Assembly: GCA_964389685.1 (NCBI GenBank)
Contig: CAYMFM010000019.1
Coordinates: forward strand, 1-54,648
Direction of reading: 5' to 3'
From: G020353115 sp964389685
Lineage (GTDB): Bacteria > Bacteroidota > Bacteroidia > Bacteroidales > VadinHA17
Length of the DNA stretch: 54,648 bases
Shown: one piece after another, positions 34,903 to 42,719 of the stretch
How positions within the stretch are numbered: the stretch's first letter is position 1
Layout of the letters: each line of letters begins with the position of its first letter
The notes under the pieces: model-generated
Seen by the model: only the letters and a program-made list of their open reading frames with translations
Told to the model about the DNA's origin: nothing
The model's database searches: none
Made by a program: the position numbers and the translations under genes

Positions 34903-35697
34903 CTATTGTTTCTTTACCCATCCAGGAGTTCTTTTCTTCAGGAATGCCTGCATTCCTTCCTGTCCCTCTTCTGAAGCCCTGATCTCTGCAATCATGCGTG
35001 CGGTATATTCCAAGGCTTCTTCCAGACTCAATGTATTGGATACATCAAAGATCAGTTTTTTGCATTGAGACATTGCAGAAGGACCACTTGTCAGCAACAG
35101 GTTAATCACCGAGGTAACCTGTTTTTCCAGTTCATCGATGGGTAATGATTGATTAATAAGTTTTATTTTTTCTGCTTCTCTCCCCTTAATTCGTCTTCCT
35201 GTAAGCATCAATTCCCTTGCTCCAAACTCGCCAACCCTTTTTACGATATAGGGTGAGATGCAGGCAGGGATCACACCGATTTTCACCTCACTCAGGGAGA
35301 AGGTGGTATTCTCTTCACAGAAAGCCATATCGCAGGCAGCGAGTAATCCATTGGCTCCTCCGATGGCTGCGCCATGGACAACGGCTACAGTGGGTTTATT
35401 GCAGGTATAGATCGAATAGAAGCAGTGTGAAAGCCGGAGGCTCTCCTTGAGGTTTTCTTCGTATACATAGCTTGTAACATCTTTCATCCAATTCAAATCA
35501 GCCCCGGCACAGAATGATTTCCCTTTACCACGCAGGAGAACAACCCGCACCTCTTCTTTTCCATTGATGGATTCAAAACAGTTGATCAGTTCTGAGATCA
35601 TCAATTCATTAAAGGCGTTGTGCACTTCAGGTCGATTAAGCCATATGGTAGTAACCTGGTTTTTCGATTCGCATGCTATGGTATTGTAATTGGTCAT
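34903..35697 (-). CDS. Enoyl-CoA hydratase, methylglutaconyl-CoA hydratase-like (LiuC/AUH type)
   Basis: 264 aa from MTNYNTIACESKNQVTTIWLNRPEVHNAFNELM (35697); another ATG at 35712 and an upstream frame overlap the preceding gene. Crotonase motifs: KSFCAGADLNWMKD (oxyanion-hole Ala-Gly-Ala-Asp), AAIGGANGLLAACDMAF with the second oxyanion Gly, FSLSEVKIGVIPACISPYIVKRVG with the catalytic Glu region, and GRRIKGREAEKIKLIN. GADLNWM plus SEVKxGxIPAxISPYV is the pattern of LiuC/AUH methylglutaconyl-CoA hydratases. Reaction: 3-methylglutaconyl-CoA + water to or from HMG-CoA. It sits between the two carboxylase subunit genes, directly after a terminator-like hairpin. Confidence 0.85.
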   Translation of the reverse strand: MTNYNTIACESKNQVTTIWLNRPEVHNAFNELMISELINCFESINGKEEVRVVLLRGKGKSFCAGADLNWMKDVTSYVYEENLKESLRLSHCFYSIYTCNKPTVAVVHGAAIGGANGLLAACDMAFCEENTTFSLSEVKIGVIPACISPYIVKRVGEFGARELMLTGRRIKGREAEKIKLINQSLPIDELEKQVTSVINLLLTSGPSAMSQCKKLIFDVSNTLSLEEALEYTARMIAEIRASEEGQEGMQAFLKKRTPGWVKKQ

Positions 35698-35711
35698 TTC
35701 TTGAACGATCA

Positions 35712-35746
35712 TAAAATAAAAAGGGGTGTTACATTCTAAACACCCC
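35712..35746 (-). terminator. Intra-operon intrinsic terminator / attenuator
   Basis: On the minus strand GGGGTGTT (35739-35746) pairs with AACACCCC (35723-35730), 8-nt loop, followed by TTTTTATTTTA (35712-35722). The hairpin includes the stop codon of the carboxyltransferase (35729-35731) and ends at the next gene's possible ATG. It should stop some transcripts between the beta subunit and the hydratase. Confidence 0.7.
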
Positions 35747-37342
35747 ATATTTCGGTTCACCAAACTTCCTGTTTAGCGACATGGATATACCCAGGGCCAA
35801 AATTCTCCTGGTATCTAAGGGATCTATGATCCCATCATCCCAGAGTCTTGATGTGCTGTAGTATGGGGATCCTTCGTAGCTATATTCATCCAGTATCGCC
35901 TTCCTCAATTTTTGAGCTTCCTGTTCAGGAAAATCTTTTCCCCTGGCCTTCATCTGGTCTCTTTTTATGGTTACCAGGACATCTGCTGCCTGGTCACCTC
36001 CCATAACTGAGATGCGAGCATTTGGCCACATGAAAAGGAGTCTGGGTTCATAAGCCCTACCTGCCATGGCGTAATTACCGGCACCGAACGATCCACCAAA
36101 GATTACTGAAAATTTAGGGACTGTAGCATTGGCAACGGCGTGTACCAATTTGGCACCGTCCCGCGCTATTCCTTCTCTTTCATATTTTTTACCGACGATG
36201 AAGCCGGTAATGTTCTGGAGGAAAACAATTGGCACTTTCCGGAAGTCACACAGTTCAATGAAATGAGTTCCTTTCAGCGAGGTTTCGGAAAAGAGTACTC
36301 CGTTGTTTGCCAGGATACCAACCGGGAAGCCCATGATCCTTGCAAAGCCGGTAACCATCGTGGGAGCATACCTTGCCTTGAATTCATGAAACTTGCTCCC
36401 ATCCACCAGTCTCATAATGATTTCCCTTGAATCCACGGATCGTTTTAGATCAAGCGGGGCAATCCCATAGATCTCTTCCGGGTCATAGTGAGGATCTTCA
36501 GGGGGCAGAATTTCAAGGCTCTGTTTTTCCGTACGGGGAATGGACTCAAAGATATTCCTGCAAATCTGTATGGCATGTTTATCATTTTCAGCGAAATGAT
36601 CGGATACACCCGAGATGGATGTATGGACAGTAGCACCACCCAAATCCTCTGCCGACACCTCTTCTCCGGTAGCTGCCTTAACCAGTGGAGGTCCTCCGAT
36701 AAAAATCGTTCCCTGCTTATTGACAATAATGGTTTCATCGCTCATTGCCGGAACATAAGCACCGCCAGCGGTACAAGACCCCATAACAATTGAAATCTGG
36801 GGAATACCTTCCGCAGAGAGTCTTGCCTGGTTATAAAAGATACGGCCAAAATCAAACCGGTCAGGAAAAACCCGTGCCTGTTCCGGCAAGAACACACCAC
36901 CTGAATCAACCAGGTAAACACAGGGTAGCCGGTTTTCCATAGCAATTTCCTGTGCCCTGATGTGTTTCTTTATCGTTTCTGCCACATAGGTTCCACCCTT
37001 CACGGTTGCATCATTGGCTACAATGATGGTTTCCCTGCCATGAATTACACCGATACCCGTTACGATACCAGCTGCCGGAAAGGCATCGTCATACTGGCCA
37101 AAGGCAGCAAGGGGGGAAAGTTCCAGGAACGGCGTGTTCGGATCAAGCAACAGATCAATCCGTTCACGGGCAAGAAGCTTACCACGGCTGTGATGTTTTT
37201 TAACAGCTTCCGGGCTACCTCCCTGAAAAACAAGTTCCAGCCGTTTTTTGTATTCTGCTAATACAATAAGGTATTCTTTTACATGCTTTTTGAATTCCCT
37301 TGAATTAGTATTGACCTGTGAGTTAAGTGTTAGCAAAATCAA
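35729..37342 (-). CDS. Acyl-CoA carboxylase beta subunit (methylcrotonyl-CoA carboxylase type)
   Basis: A 537-aa carboxyltransferase starting at TTG 37342 (or TTG 37336); no in-frame ATG fits the conserved LNSQVNTNSREF head. Motifs: KHHSRGKLLARERIDLLLDPNTPFLEL, DATVKGGTYVAETIKKHIRAQEIA, VDSGGVFLPEQARVFPDRFDFGRIFYNQARLSA, GSCTAGGAYVPAMSDE, GGPPLVKAATGEEVSAEDLGGA, and FGAGNYAMAGRAYEPRLLFMWPNA. The LPEQ...FPDR.HFGRIF/NQARLSA block and the length fit MCC-beta (LiuB) better than propionyl-CoA carboxylase. It is first in the minus-strand cluster and divergent from the AlbA_2/KamA unit. A terminator-like hairpin overlaps its stop. Confidence 0.88.
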   Translation of the reverse strand: MILLTLNSQVNTNSREFKKHVKEYLIVLAEYKKRLELVFQGGSPEAVKKHHSRGKLLARERIDLLLDPNTPFLELSPLAAFGQYDDAFPAAGIVTGIGVIHGRETIIVANDATVKGGTYVAETIKKHIRAQEIAMENRLPCVYLVDSGGVFLPEQARVFPDRFDFGRIFYNQARLSAEGIPQISIVMGSCTAGGAYVPAMSDETIIVNKQGTIFIGGPPLVKAATGEEVSAEDLGGATVHTSISGVSDHFAENDKHAIQICRNIFESIPRTEKQSLEILPPEDPHYDPEEIYGIAPLDLKRSVDSREIIMRLVDGSKFHEFKARYAPTMVTGFARIMGFPVGILANNGVLFSETSLKGTHFIELCDFRKVPIVFLQNITGFIVGKKYEREGIARDGAKLVHAVANATVPKFSVIFGGSFGAGNYAMAGRAYEPRLLFMWPNARISVMGGDQAADVLVTIKRDQMKARGKDFPEQEAQKLRKAILDEYSYEGSPYYSTSRLWDDGIIDPLDTRRILALGISMSLNRKFGEPKYGVFRM

Positions 37343-37469
37343 TCATTTTTAGTGTGATTAAGATAGAAAAAAAAAATGGATTTCATGATACGCGAATCAA
37401 AAATCAAGGGATGATTTTTCTATTTCTTGAAAATCCACTAAATTTAGCCATACATCCATTTGATTCGCC
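37343..37469. promoter_or_regulatory. Divergent control region with a 10-bp inverted repeat pair
   Basis: This 127-bp region separates the carboxylase cluster (minus) from the AlbA_2/KamA unit (plus). GCGAATCAAA (37392-37401) and its complement TTTGATTCGC (37459-37468) could be two half-sites for one regulator acting on both sides; the right half abuts the TTG start at 37470. No exact TAnnTTTG is present; TAAATTTA (near 37439) is the nearest form and is symmetrical, so it could serve either strand. Confidence 0.4.
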
Positions 37470-38153
37470 TTGAGCAAATACATCCAGCATTTAATCACCC
37501 AGGGGGAAGGGCAGACACTTGATTTCAAGTTTTGCATAACGGATTCGAAAAAAATCGCAAGGACTCTGGCTGCGTTCTCTAATTGCAATGGAGGGAAGCT
37601 ATTGATCGGCGTTAAAGACAATGGCAATATCTCCGGTATCCGTTCGGATGAAGAGTTTTATATGATCCAGGCTGCTGCAGAGATGTATTGCAGGCCTAAC
37701 ATCTCATTCGAAACCACAAATTGGGAGATTAACGGAAAAACGATACTTGAAATAACCGTTCCCAAAAGCGATAAGAAGCCGCATTATGCAATCGCAGATG
37801 ACGGTAAATGGAAAGTATTTGTCCGTTCCGGAGATCAGAATTTTATCGGTAACAGGATCCTGCTGAAGACATGGGAAGCGAAAAAAAGAAAGACAGGGAC
37901 TCTGGTGAAATTCACCAAAAAAGAGAAAATTCTTCTGGATTTTCTGGATAAACATGAATCCATTTCACTTCCCAAATTTCAGAGGATAGCGAACATACCC
38001 AGGTATCTTGCAGAGAAAATTCTGGTTAATTTTATTGTCCTCGATATCGTAGGTATTGAATTCACCGAAAAGGGGGTTTTTTACCATCTTACCGAATCGG
38101 GAGTAAAAAAATTGAGTGGTAACCAAAAATCACTGAATCATGAAGGAAATTGA
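37470..38153 (+). CDS. AlbA_2/Schlafen-domain putative DNA-binding protein
   Basis: 227 aa from a TTG at 37470 (MSKYIQHLITQGEGQTLDFKF); no in-frame ATG precedes the conserved start. Residues 10-115 match the AlbA_2 (divergent AAA_4/Schlafen) domain: EGQTLDFKFCITDSKKIARTLAAFSNCNGGKLLIGVKDNGNISGI, INGKTILEITVPKSDKKPHYA, VFVRSGDQN. The C-terminus (about 145-225) looks like a winged-helix (KEKILLDFLDKHESISLPKFQRIANIPRYLAEKIL). Such proteins often act as regulators or as nucleases. The next gene starts 14 bp before its stop, so the two are translationally coupled. A role in controlling the KamA-like enzymes is possible. Confidence 0.8.
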   Translation: MSKYIQHLITQGEGQTLDFKFCITDSKKIARTLAAFSNCNGGKLLIGVKDNGNISGIRSDEEFYMIQAAAEMYCRPNISFETTNWEINGKTILEITVPKSDKKPHYAIADDGKWKVFVRSGDQNFIGNRILLKTWEAKKRKTGTLVKFTKKEKILLDFLDKHESISLPKFQRIANIPRYLAEKILVNFIVLDIVGIEFTEKGVFYHLTESGVKKLSGNQKSLNHEGN

Positions 38154-40329
38154 AAAGCTTGACAAAATTGCCATCACGGTAAGGTCTCATAAGTTGTTGA
38201 AGGAGCTGCTGCATGAAAATCCGAGACTGGAGGAAATCATGAGGAATGCAAAGAATGAAACAGAAGCACTGGTTGGTGTGCAGAACTGGATCATGGGGTA
38301 TCTGAAAACGAAACCGGATGCCTATCGGTATTTCGTCAATAAACAAACAGGTAGAGAGACGTTTGAGAAGCTCGACTGGCAGGATTATGCTGCCATTCGC
38401 ATCCTTGACTACATCGATAATGCAGGAAGAGAGTTTCCTGACCTTAACCTTCGTGGAGAGATTGCGGTAAGCAATCCCATCAAGTTGATCTGGCTGGGAG
38501 TAAATTTTGGTACCGGTGGAGCCAAGCCTTACTTTTTTAAGGATATGCTGCAATTGTTCCGTCAATTTTCGGGAAAAACGACGAGGGAAATCCCATCCAG
38601 GGAAAAGGTCATCGAATGGATGGAAAGGTATCCTTCAGGGCTTGATCCCAGGATCATTAAGCTCAGGGAAGAGAACAAGGACAGGATTCTTACGATTATT
38701 ATTGAAAAAATCAACCGGGGTGAGATAAAAGACGACAACTATTTTTTCGAGCATAAAAAAACAAAAGAAGAGAAGCTTGAAACAGCCAGAAAGTGGTGGA
38801 AAGAGCGGCTGTTCCACCTTCGCTTTGCAGTCCGTTCCCCCAAGTTGTTAAACGAGTTGTTAGGGAATTCCCTTGATCCTGATACGATGAAGATCCTGTA
38901 TGATGCTGAAAAGTCAGGTATACCATTTTTTGTGAATCCCTATTATCTCTCCCTGCTACATGTAAGGGTTCCGTACTTTGCCATTGGAGCCGACCTGGCG
39001 ATCAGGCACTATATTGTCTACAGTCAGCAACTGGTAAATGAATTCGGGCATATTGTTGCATGGGAAAAGGAGGATCTGGTTGAACCGGGGAAACCCAATG
39101 CCGCTGGCTGGTTATTACCTTCACACAATAATGTTCACAGAAGATACCCCGAAGTAGCCATTCTGATACCGGATACCATGGGCAGGGCCTGCGGAGGACT
39201 CTGCTCATCCTGCCAGCGAATGTATGATTTCCAGCGTGGAAACTTGAATTTTGACCTTCAAAAGCTCAAACCCCGGGAGACATGGAGTGAAAAGCTGGAG
39301 AAACTCATGAACTATTTTGAAGAGGACTCCCAACTCAGGGATATTCTCATCACCGGAGGGGATGCATTCATGAGTTCGGACCAATCGATTAAAAAAATAC
39401 TGGATGCTATTCTTGAAATGGCAAAAAGGAAACAAGAGAAGAACAAAAAACGGAAAGAGGGAGAAAAGCATGCTGAACTTGTCAGGGTTCGTTTCGGTAC
39501 ACGGTTGCCGGTATATTTGCCTCAACGTATAACGCCAGAACTAACAGAGATCCTTGCCGACTTTAAAGCCAGGGCTTCAGAGATAGGGATCAAACAATTT
39601 CTTGTCCAGACCCATTTTGAATCACCCATGGAAGTAACACCGGAAGCACGAGAGGGAGTAAAATTGTTAATATCAGCTGGCTGGACTGTAACCAATCAGC
39701 TTGTCTTCACTGCCCCGGCTTCCAGACGCGGGCATTCCGCCAAACTAAGGCAGGTGCTCAATGACATCGGTATCCTGAACTACTATACCTTTACTGTCAA
39801 AGGGTATATGGAGAATAATTTTATGTTTGCTACCAATGCAAGGGCTGTTCAGGAACAACTGGAGGAGAAAATCTTAGGAAAAATAGCTGAAAAAGATTAT
39901 GAAACGATTCGTCAATTCCCCATGGAAGCAGAATTGATGATGGAAAACATTGATGCGCTGCGTAAGTATAACAACATACCTTTCCTGGCAACTGACCGGA
40001 ATGTATTGAACCTCCCGGGGGTTGGGAAAAGCCTTACATTCAGAGTGATCGGGATTACACGATACGGAAGGAGAATACTTGAATTCGATCACGATGCTAC
40101 CCGGGTACACAGTCCCATCATCCATAAAATGGGGAAAGTCGTGATCATTGAATCCAAGTCGATCAGCGAATACCTTAATCAGCTTGAGGAAATGGGTGAA
40201 ATAATTTCAGATTATGAGGGTATTTACGGATATTCTATCGGTGAAACGGAAGAGCGGATCCCCGTGTTTGAATACCCCGAATATGACTTCGATGTTACAC
40301 CGGAACTGAGCAATTTAGTGATCGATTAG
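38140..40329 (+). CDS. Long KamA-family radical-SAM/PLP enzyme, copy 1
   Basis: A 729-aa protein, against about 420 aa for lysine 2,3-aminomutase. The first 320 residues are an extension with two related VRSxKLLxELL-like segments (about 10-35 and 225-250). The catalytic part has NPYYLSLL, RRYPEVAILIP, the radical-SAM triad Cys351, Cys355, Cys358 in CGGLCSSC, LITGGDAFMSS, FGTRLPVYLPQRITPEL, QTHFESPMEVTPEA and NLPGVGKS, whose Lys630 aligns with the PLP lysine of the PGGGGK motif. The loop that carries the lysine-binding Asp293 of the clostridial enzyme (QCDLSEG) reads TVKGYMEN here, so the substrate is probably not lysine. It overlaps the AlbA_2 gene by 14 bp and has a tandem paralogue. Confidence 0.85.
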   Translation: MKEIEKLDKIAITVRSHKLLKELLHENPRLEEIMRNAKNETEALVGVQNWIMGYLKTKPDAYRYFVNKQTGRETFEKLDWQDYAAIRILDYIDNAGREFPDLNLRGEIAVSNPIKLIWLGVNFGTGGAKPYFFKDMLQLFRQFSGKTTREIPSREKVIEWMERYPSGLDPRIIKLREENKDRILTIIIEKINRGEIKDDNYFFEHKKTKEEKLETARKWWKERLFHLRFAVRSPKLLNELLGNSLDPDTMKILYDAEKSGIPFFVNPYYLSLLHVRVPYFAIGADLAIRHYIVYSQQLVNEFGHIVAWEKEDLVEPGKPNAAGWLLPSHNNVHRRYPEVAILIPDTMGRACGGLCSSCQRMYDFQRGNLNFDLQKLKPRETWSEKLEKLMNYFEEDSQLRDILITGGDAFMSSDQSIKKILDAILEMAKRKQEKNKKRKEGEKHAELVRVRFGTRLPVYLPQRITPELTEILADFKARASEIGIKQFLVQTHFESPMEVTPEAREGVKLLISAGWTVTNQLVFTAPASRRGHSAKLRQVLNDIGILNYYTFTVKGYMENNFMFATNARAVQEQLEEKILGKIAEKDYETIRQFPMEAELMMENIDALRKYNNIPFLATDRNVLNLPGVGKSLTFRVIGITRYGRRILEFDHDATRVHSPIIHKMGKVVIIESKSISEYLNQLEEMGEIISDYEGIYGYSIGETEERIPVFEYPEYDFDVTPELSNLVID

Positions 40330-40398
40330 AAAGGGCTTCCCTCCTGCCTTTGACTGAAGACGATCCGATTACAACTTGTGATTGATCACGATTTTTAC

Positions 40399-40406
40399 TA
40401 ACTTTG
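40399..40406 (+). promoter_or_regulatory. Bacteroidota promoter between the tandem KamA genes
   Basis: TAACTTTG matches TAnnTTTG exactly and has TTG (40376-40378) 20 bp upstream, the expected -33/-7 layout. Transcription would start near 40413, giving about 94 nt of leader before the ATG at 40507. Copy 2 can thus be expressed separately from the AlbA_2-copy 1 unit. Confidence 0.6.
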
Positions 40407-40506
40407 TGATTCTTCAGGTGTGATTCTTTCAGGCTTCTGTGCCTCTGTTACTGCATTTTTCTGTCAGTTTTCTTACCTGACAATCTCATATACAAAATTG
40501 ATTTTT

Positions 40507-42690
40507 ATGGAAGCGATAAGAATTGAAAAGTTAACCATTTCTCCTTTGTCATTTAAGATTTTCCGAAAAATCCTTGATGAGAATCCGCGACTTGAGGAGA
40601 TTGTACGCAATGCAAGGAATTGGGCGGATATGCTGCATAGTATCAAATCATGGATTTTGGAAGAGATTAAAGATCGTCCCTGGGTTCTTCACTTTTACGA
40701 GAGCAATACTCCTGAAATGGAAAACTTTAAAAAACTATCCTGGAATGATTATGCTGCAATCCGCCTCCTGGATTATATTGACCACAGCGGTGAAAAGTTT
40801 GAAGATCTGAACATTTCGAATAAAGTTTCCGTAAGTTATCCTTTTAAAAACATCTGGCTGGCATACCACAAAGGGTCCGGTGGTGCCAAGCCGGCATTCT
40901 TTGAAGACATGCTGCATCTTTTCAGGCAGTTCACCGGAAAGGAAACCTTGACGTTGCCCGGTAAAGAGAAGGTAAAAGAGTGGATGGAACGGCATCCTTC
41001 GGGACTGGATTCTGATATCATACGCCTGAGGGAAAGGAACAAAAACAGGATTATTAAGATCATTATTGACAAATTGGATTCCGGAGAGCTAAAGAGCAGG
41101 AGGTTTTATTTTGAACCCGGACTTACAAAAAAAGAGAAAATTAAACTGGTTAATGAATGGTGGAATGATGAACGGTTTCACCTCACGTTTGCCGTCCGTA
41201 CTCCGGAATTGCTGAACGAGATGCTGGATTATTCATTGCAGCCTGATACACTGGAAACATTAAAGAAAGCAAGAGAAGTTGGAATACCGATTTTTGTCAA
41301 TACCTATTACCTCTCGCTTTTGAATGTGCGGGTCCCTCATTTTGCACTCGGAGCAGACCTGGCAATCAGGGACTATATTTTCCATAGCAACTTCATGGTC
41401 AGAGAGTTTGGAAAGATCATTGCCTGGGAAAAAGAGGATGTCGTTGAACCCGGAGAGCCAAATTTTGCCGGTTGGATTCTCCCAAATCGCCATAACATTC
41501 ACCGCCGCTATCCGGAAGTAGCGATTATCATTCCGGAAACCATGGCAAGAACCTGCGGCGGACTCTGTTCCAGCTGCCAGAGAATGTATGATTTTCAGCG
41601 CGGACATTTAACCTTTAACCGCGAAGACCTTAAACCGGATGAAAAATGGCCACAGAAACTGGAACGGTTAATGGACTATTTTGAGAATGACTCAAAGTTG
41701 AGAGACATTTTAATTACCGGTGGGGATGCGTTCATGAGTTCGGAGAAATCACTCAGGGAGGTACTGGATGCGGTCTGCCAGATGGCTCTCCGGAAGAAAA
41801 AAGCAAACCAGAAAAGAAAAAATGGTGAAAAGTATGCAGAGATTGTGCGGGTGCGACTTGGTACACGATTACCTGTTTATCTGCCGCAACGATTCAATTC
41901 GGAACTCATCCGAATTCTGGAACGATTCAAAGAGAAAGCTTCAGCCATTGGCATTTCCCAGTTCGTCATCCAGACGCATATTGAATCTGCTATGGAGATA
42001 ACCCCTGATACACGGAAGGCGATTCAAAAATTGATCTCCGCAGGCTGGATTGTTACCAACCAGCTTGTTTTCACTGCGGCAGCTTCACGCAGGGGACACA
42101 CGGCAAAATTGCGTCAGGTTCTGAACGAGATCGGGGTTCTTCCATACTATACATTCACCGTAAAAGGGTATATGGAAAATTACCACAATTTCCCGACAAA
42201 CGCCAGGAATGTTCAGGAATTAGTTGAAGAGAAAATAGCTGGGAAAGTACCTGAGGAATCCATTGAAGCGATCAAAGGTCTACCGAACGACGCGAAGCAT
42301 ATGGTTAAGAATCTGGAGTTGTTGAGAAAGAAGCATAATCTTCCTTTCCTTGCCACCGACCGGAACGTTTTAAATCTCCCTGGAGTTGGGAAGAGTATGA
42401 CTTTCAGGGTAATAGGGATCACCCCATGGGGAAGAAGAATACTTCAGTTCGATCATGATAAAACCCGTAATCACAGTCCCATCATACACAAGATGGGTAA
42501 AGTAACCGTTGTTGAATCCAAACCGGTAAAACACTACCTGGATCAGCTTGTTGAGATGGGTGAGGATGTATCGGAATACAACGGGGTATACGGATATTCA
42601 CTGGGTTTAACAGAGCAGATCATGCCTCTGTATGAATATCCTGAATATAAATTCGAGGTAACACCGGAATTTTCAAACCTGGAAGTTTAG
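40507..42690 (+). CDS. Long KamA-family radical-SAM/PLP enzyme, copy 2
   Basis: A 727-aa protein from the ATG at 40507 (the frame opens at 40420 but only adds promoter-region residues). Co-linear with copy 1 throughout: NPRLEEIVRNARNW, NDYAAIRLLDYIDHSGE, GSGGAKPAFFEDMLHLFRQFTGK, Cys350, Cys354, Cys357 in CGGLCSSC, ITGGDAFMSSEKS, NLPGVGKS with PLP-type Lys629, and the same TVKGYMEN in place of the lysine-binding loop. It has its own promoter. Differences cluster in the N-terminal extension, so the duplicates may have different substrates or form a hetero-oligomer. It converges with the sensor/phosphatase gene, with 29 bp between stops. Confidence 0.85.
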   Translation: MEAIRIEKLTISPLSFKIFRKILDENPRLEEIVRNARNWADMLHSIKSWILEEIKDRPWVLHFYESNTPEMENFKKLSWNDYAAIRLLDYIDHSGEKFEDLNISNKVSVSYPFKNIWLAYHKGSGGAKPAFFEDMLHLFRQFTGKETLTLPGKEKVKEWMERHPSGLDSDIIRLRERNKNRIIKIIIDKLDSGELKSRRFYFEPGLTKKEKIKLVNEWWNDERFHLTFAVRTPELLNEMLDYSLQPDTLETLKKAREVGIPIFVNTYYLSLLNVRVPHFALGADLAIRDYIFHSNFMVREFGKIIAWEKEDVVEPGEPNFAGWILPNRHNIHRRYPEVAIIIPETMARTCGGLCSSCQRMYDFQRGHLTFNREDLKPDEKWPQKLERLMDYFENDSKLRDILITGGDAFMSSEKSLREVLDAVCQMALRKKKANQKRKNGEKYAEIVRVRLGTRLPVYLPQRFNSELIRILERFKEKASAIGISQFVIQTHIESAMEITPDTRKAIQKLISAGWIVTNQLVFTAAASRRGHTAKLRQVLNEIGVLPYYTFTVKGYMENYHNFPTNARNVQELVEEKIAGKVPEESIEAIKGLPNDAKHMVKNLELLRKKHNLPFLATDRNVLNLPGVGKSMTFRVIGITPWGRRILQFDHDKTRNHSPIIHKMGKVTVVESKPVKHYLDQLVEMGEDVSEYNGVYGYSLGLTEQIMPLYEYPEYKFEVTPEFSNLEV

Positions 42691-42719
42691 TCCGGTAATC
42701 GGTCAGACCCTTTTGATCG

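Noticed and set aside
40021..40032. GVGKS in the KamA-like proteins looks like a Walker A P-loop.
   Set aside because: It falls where lysine 2,3-aminomutase has PGGGGK, whose Lys binds PLP, and no Walker B or ATPase fold surrounds it.
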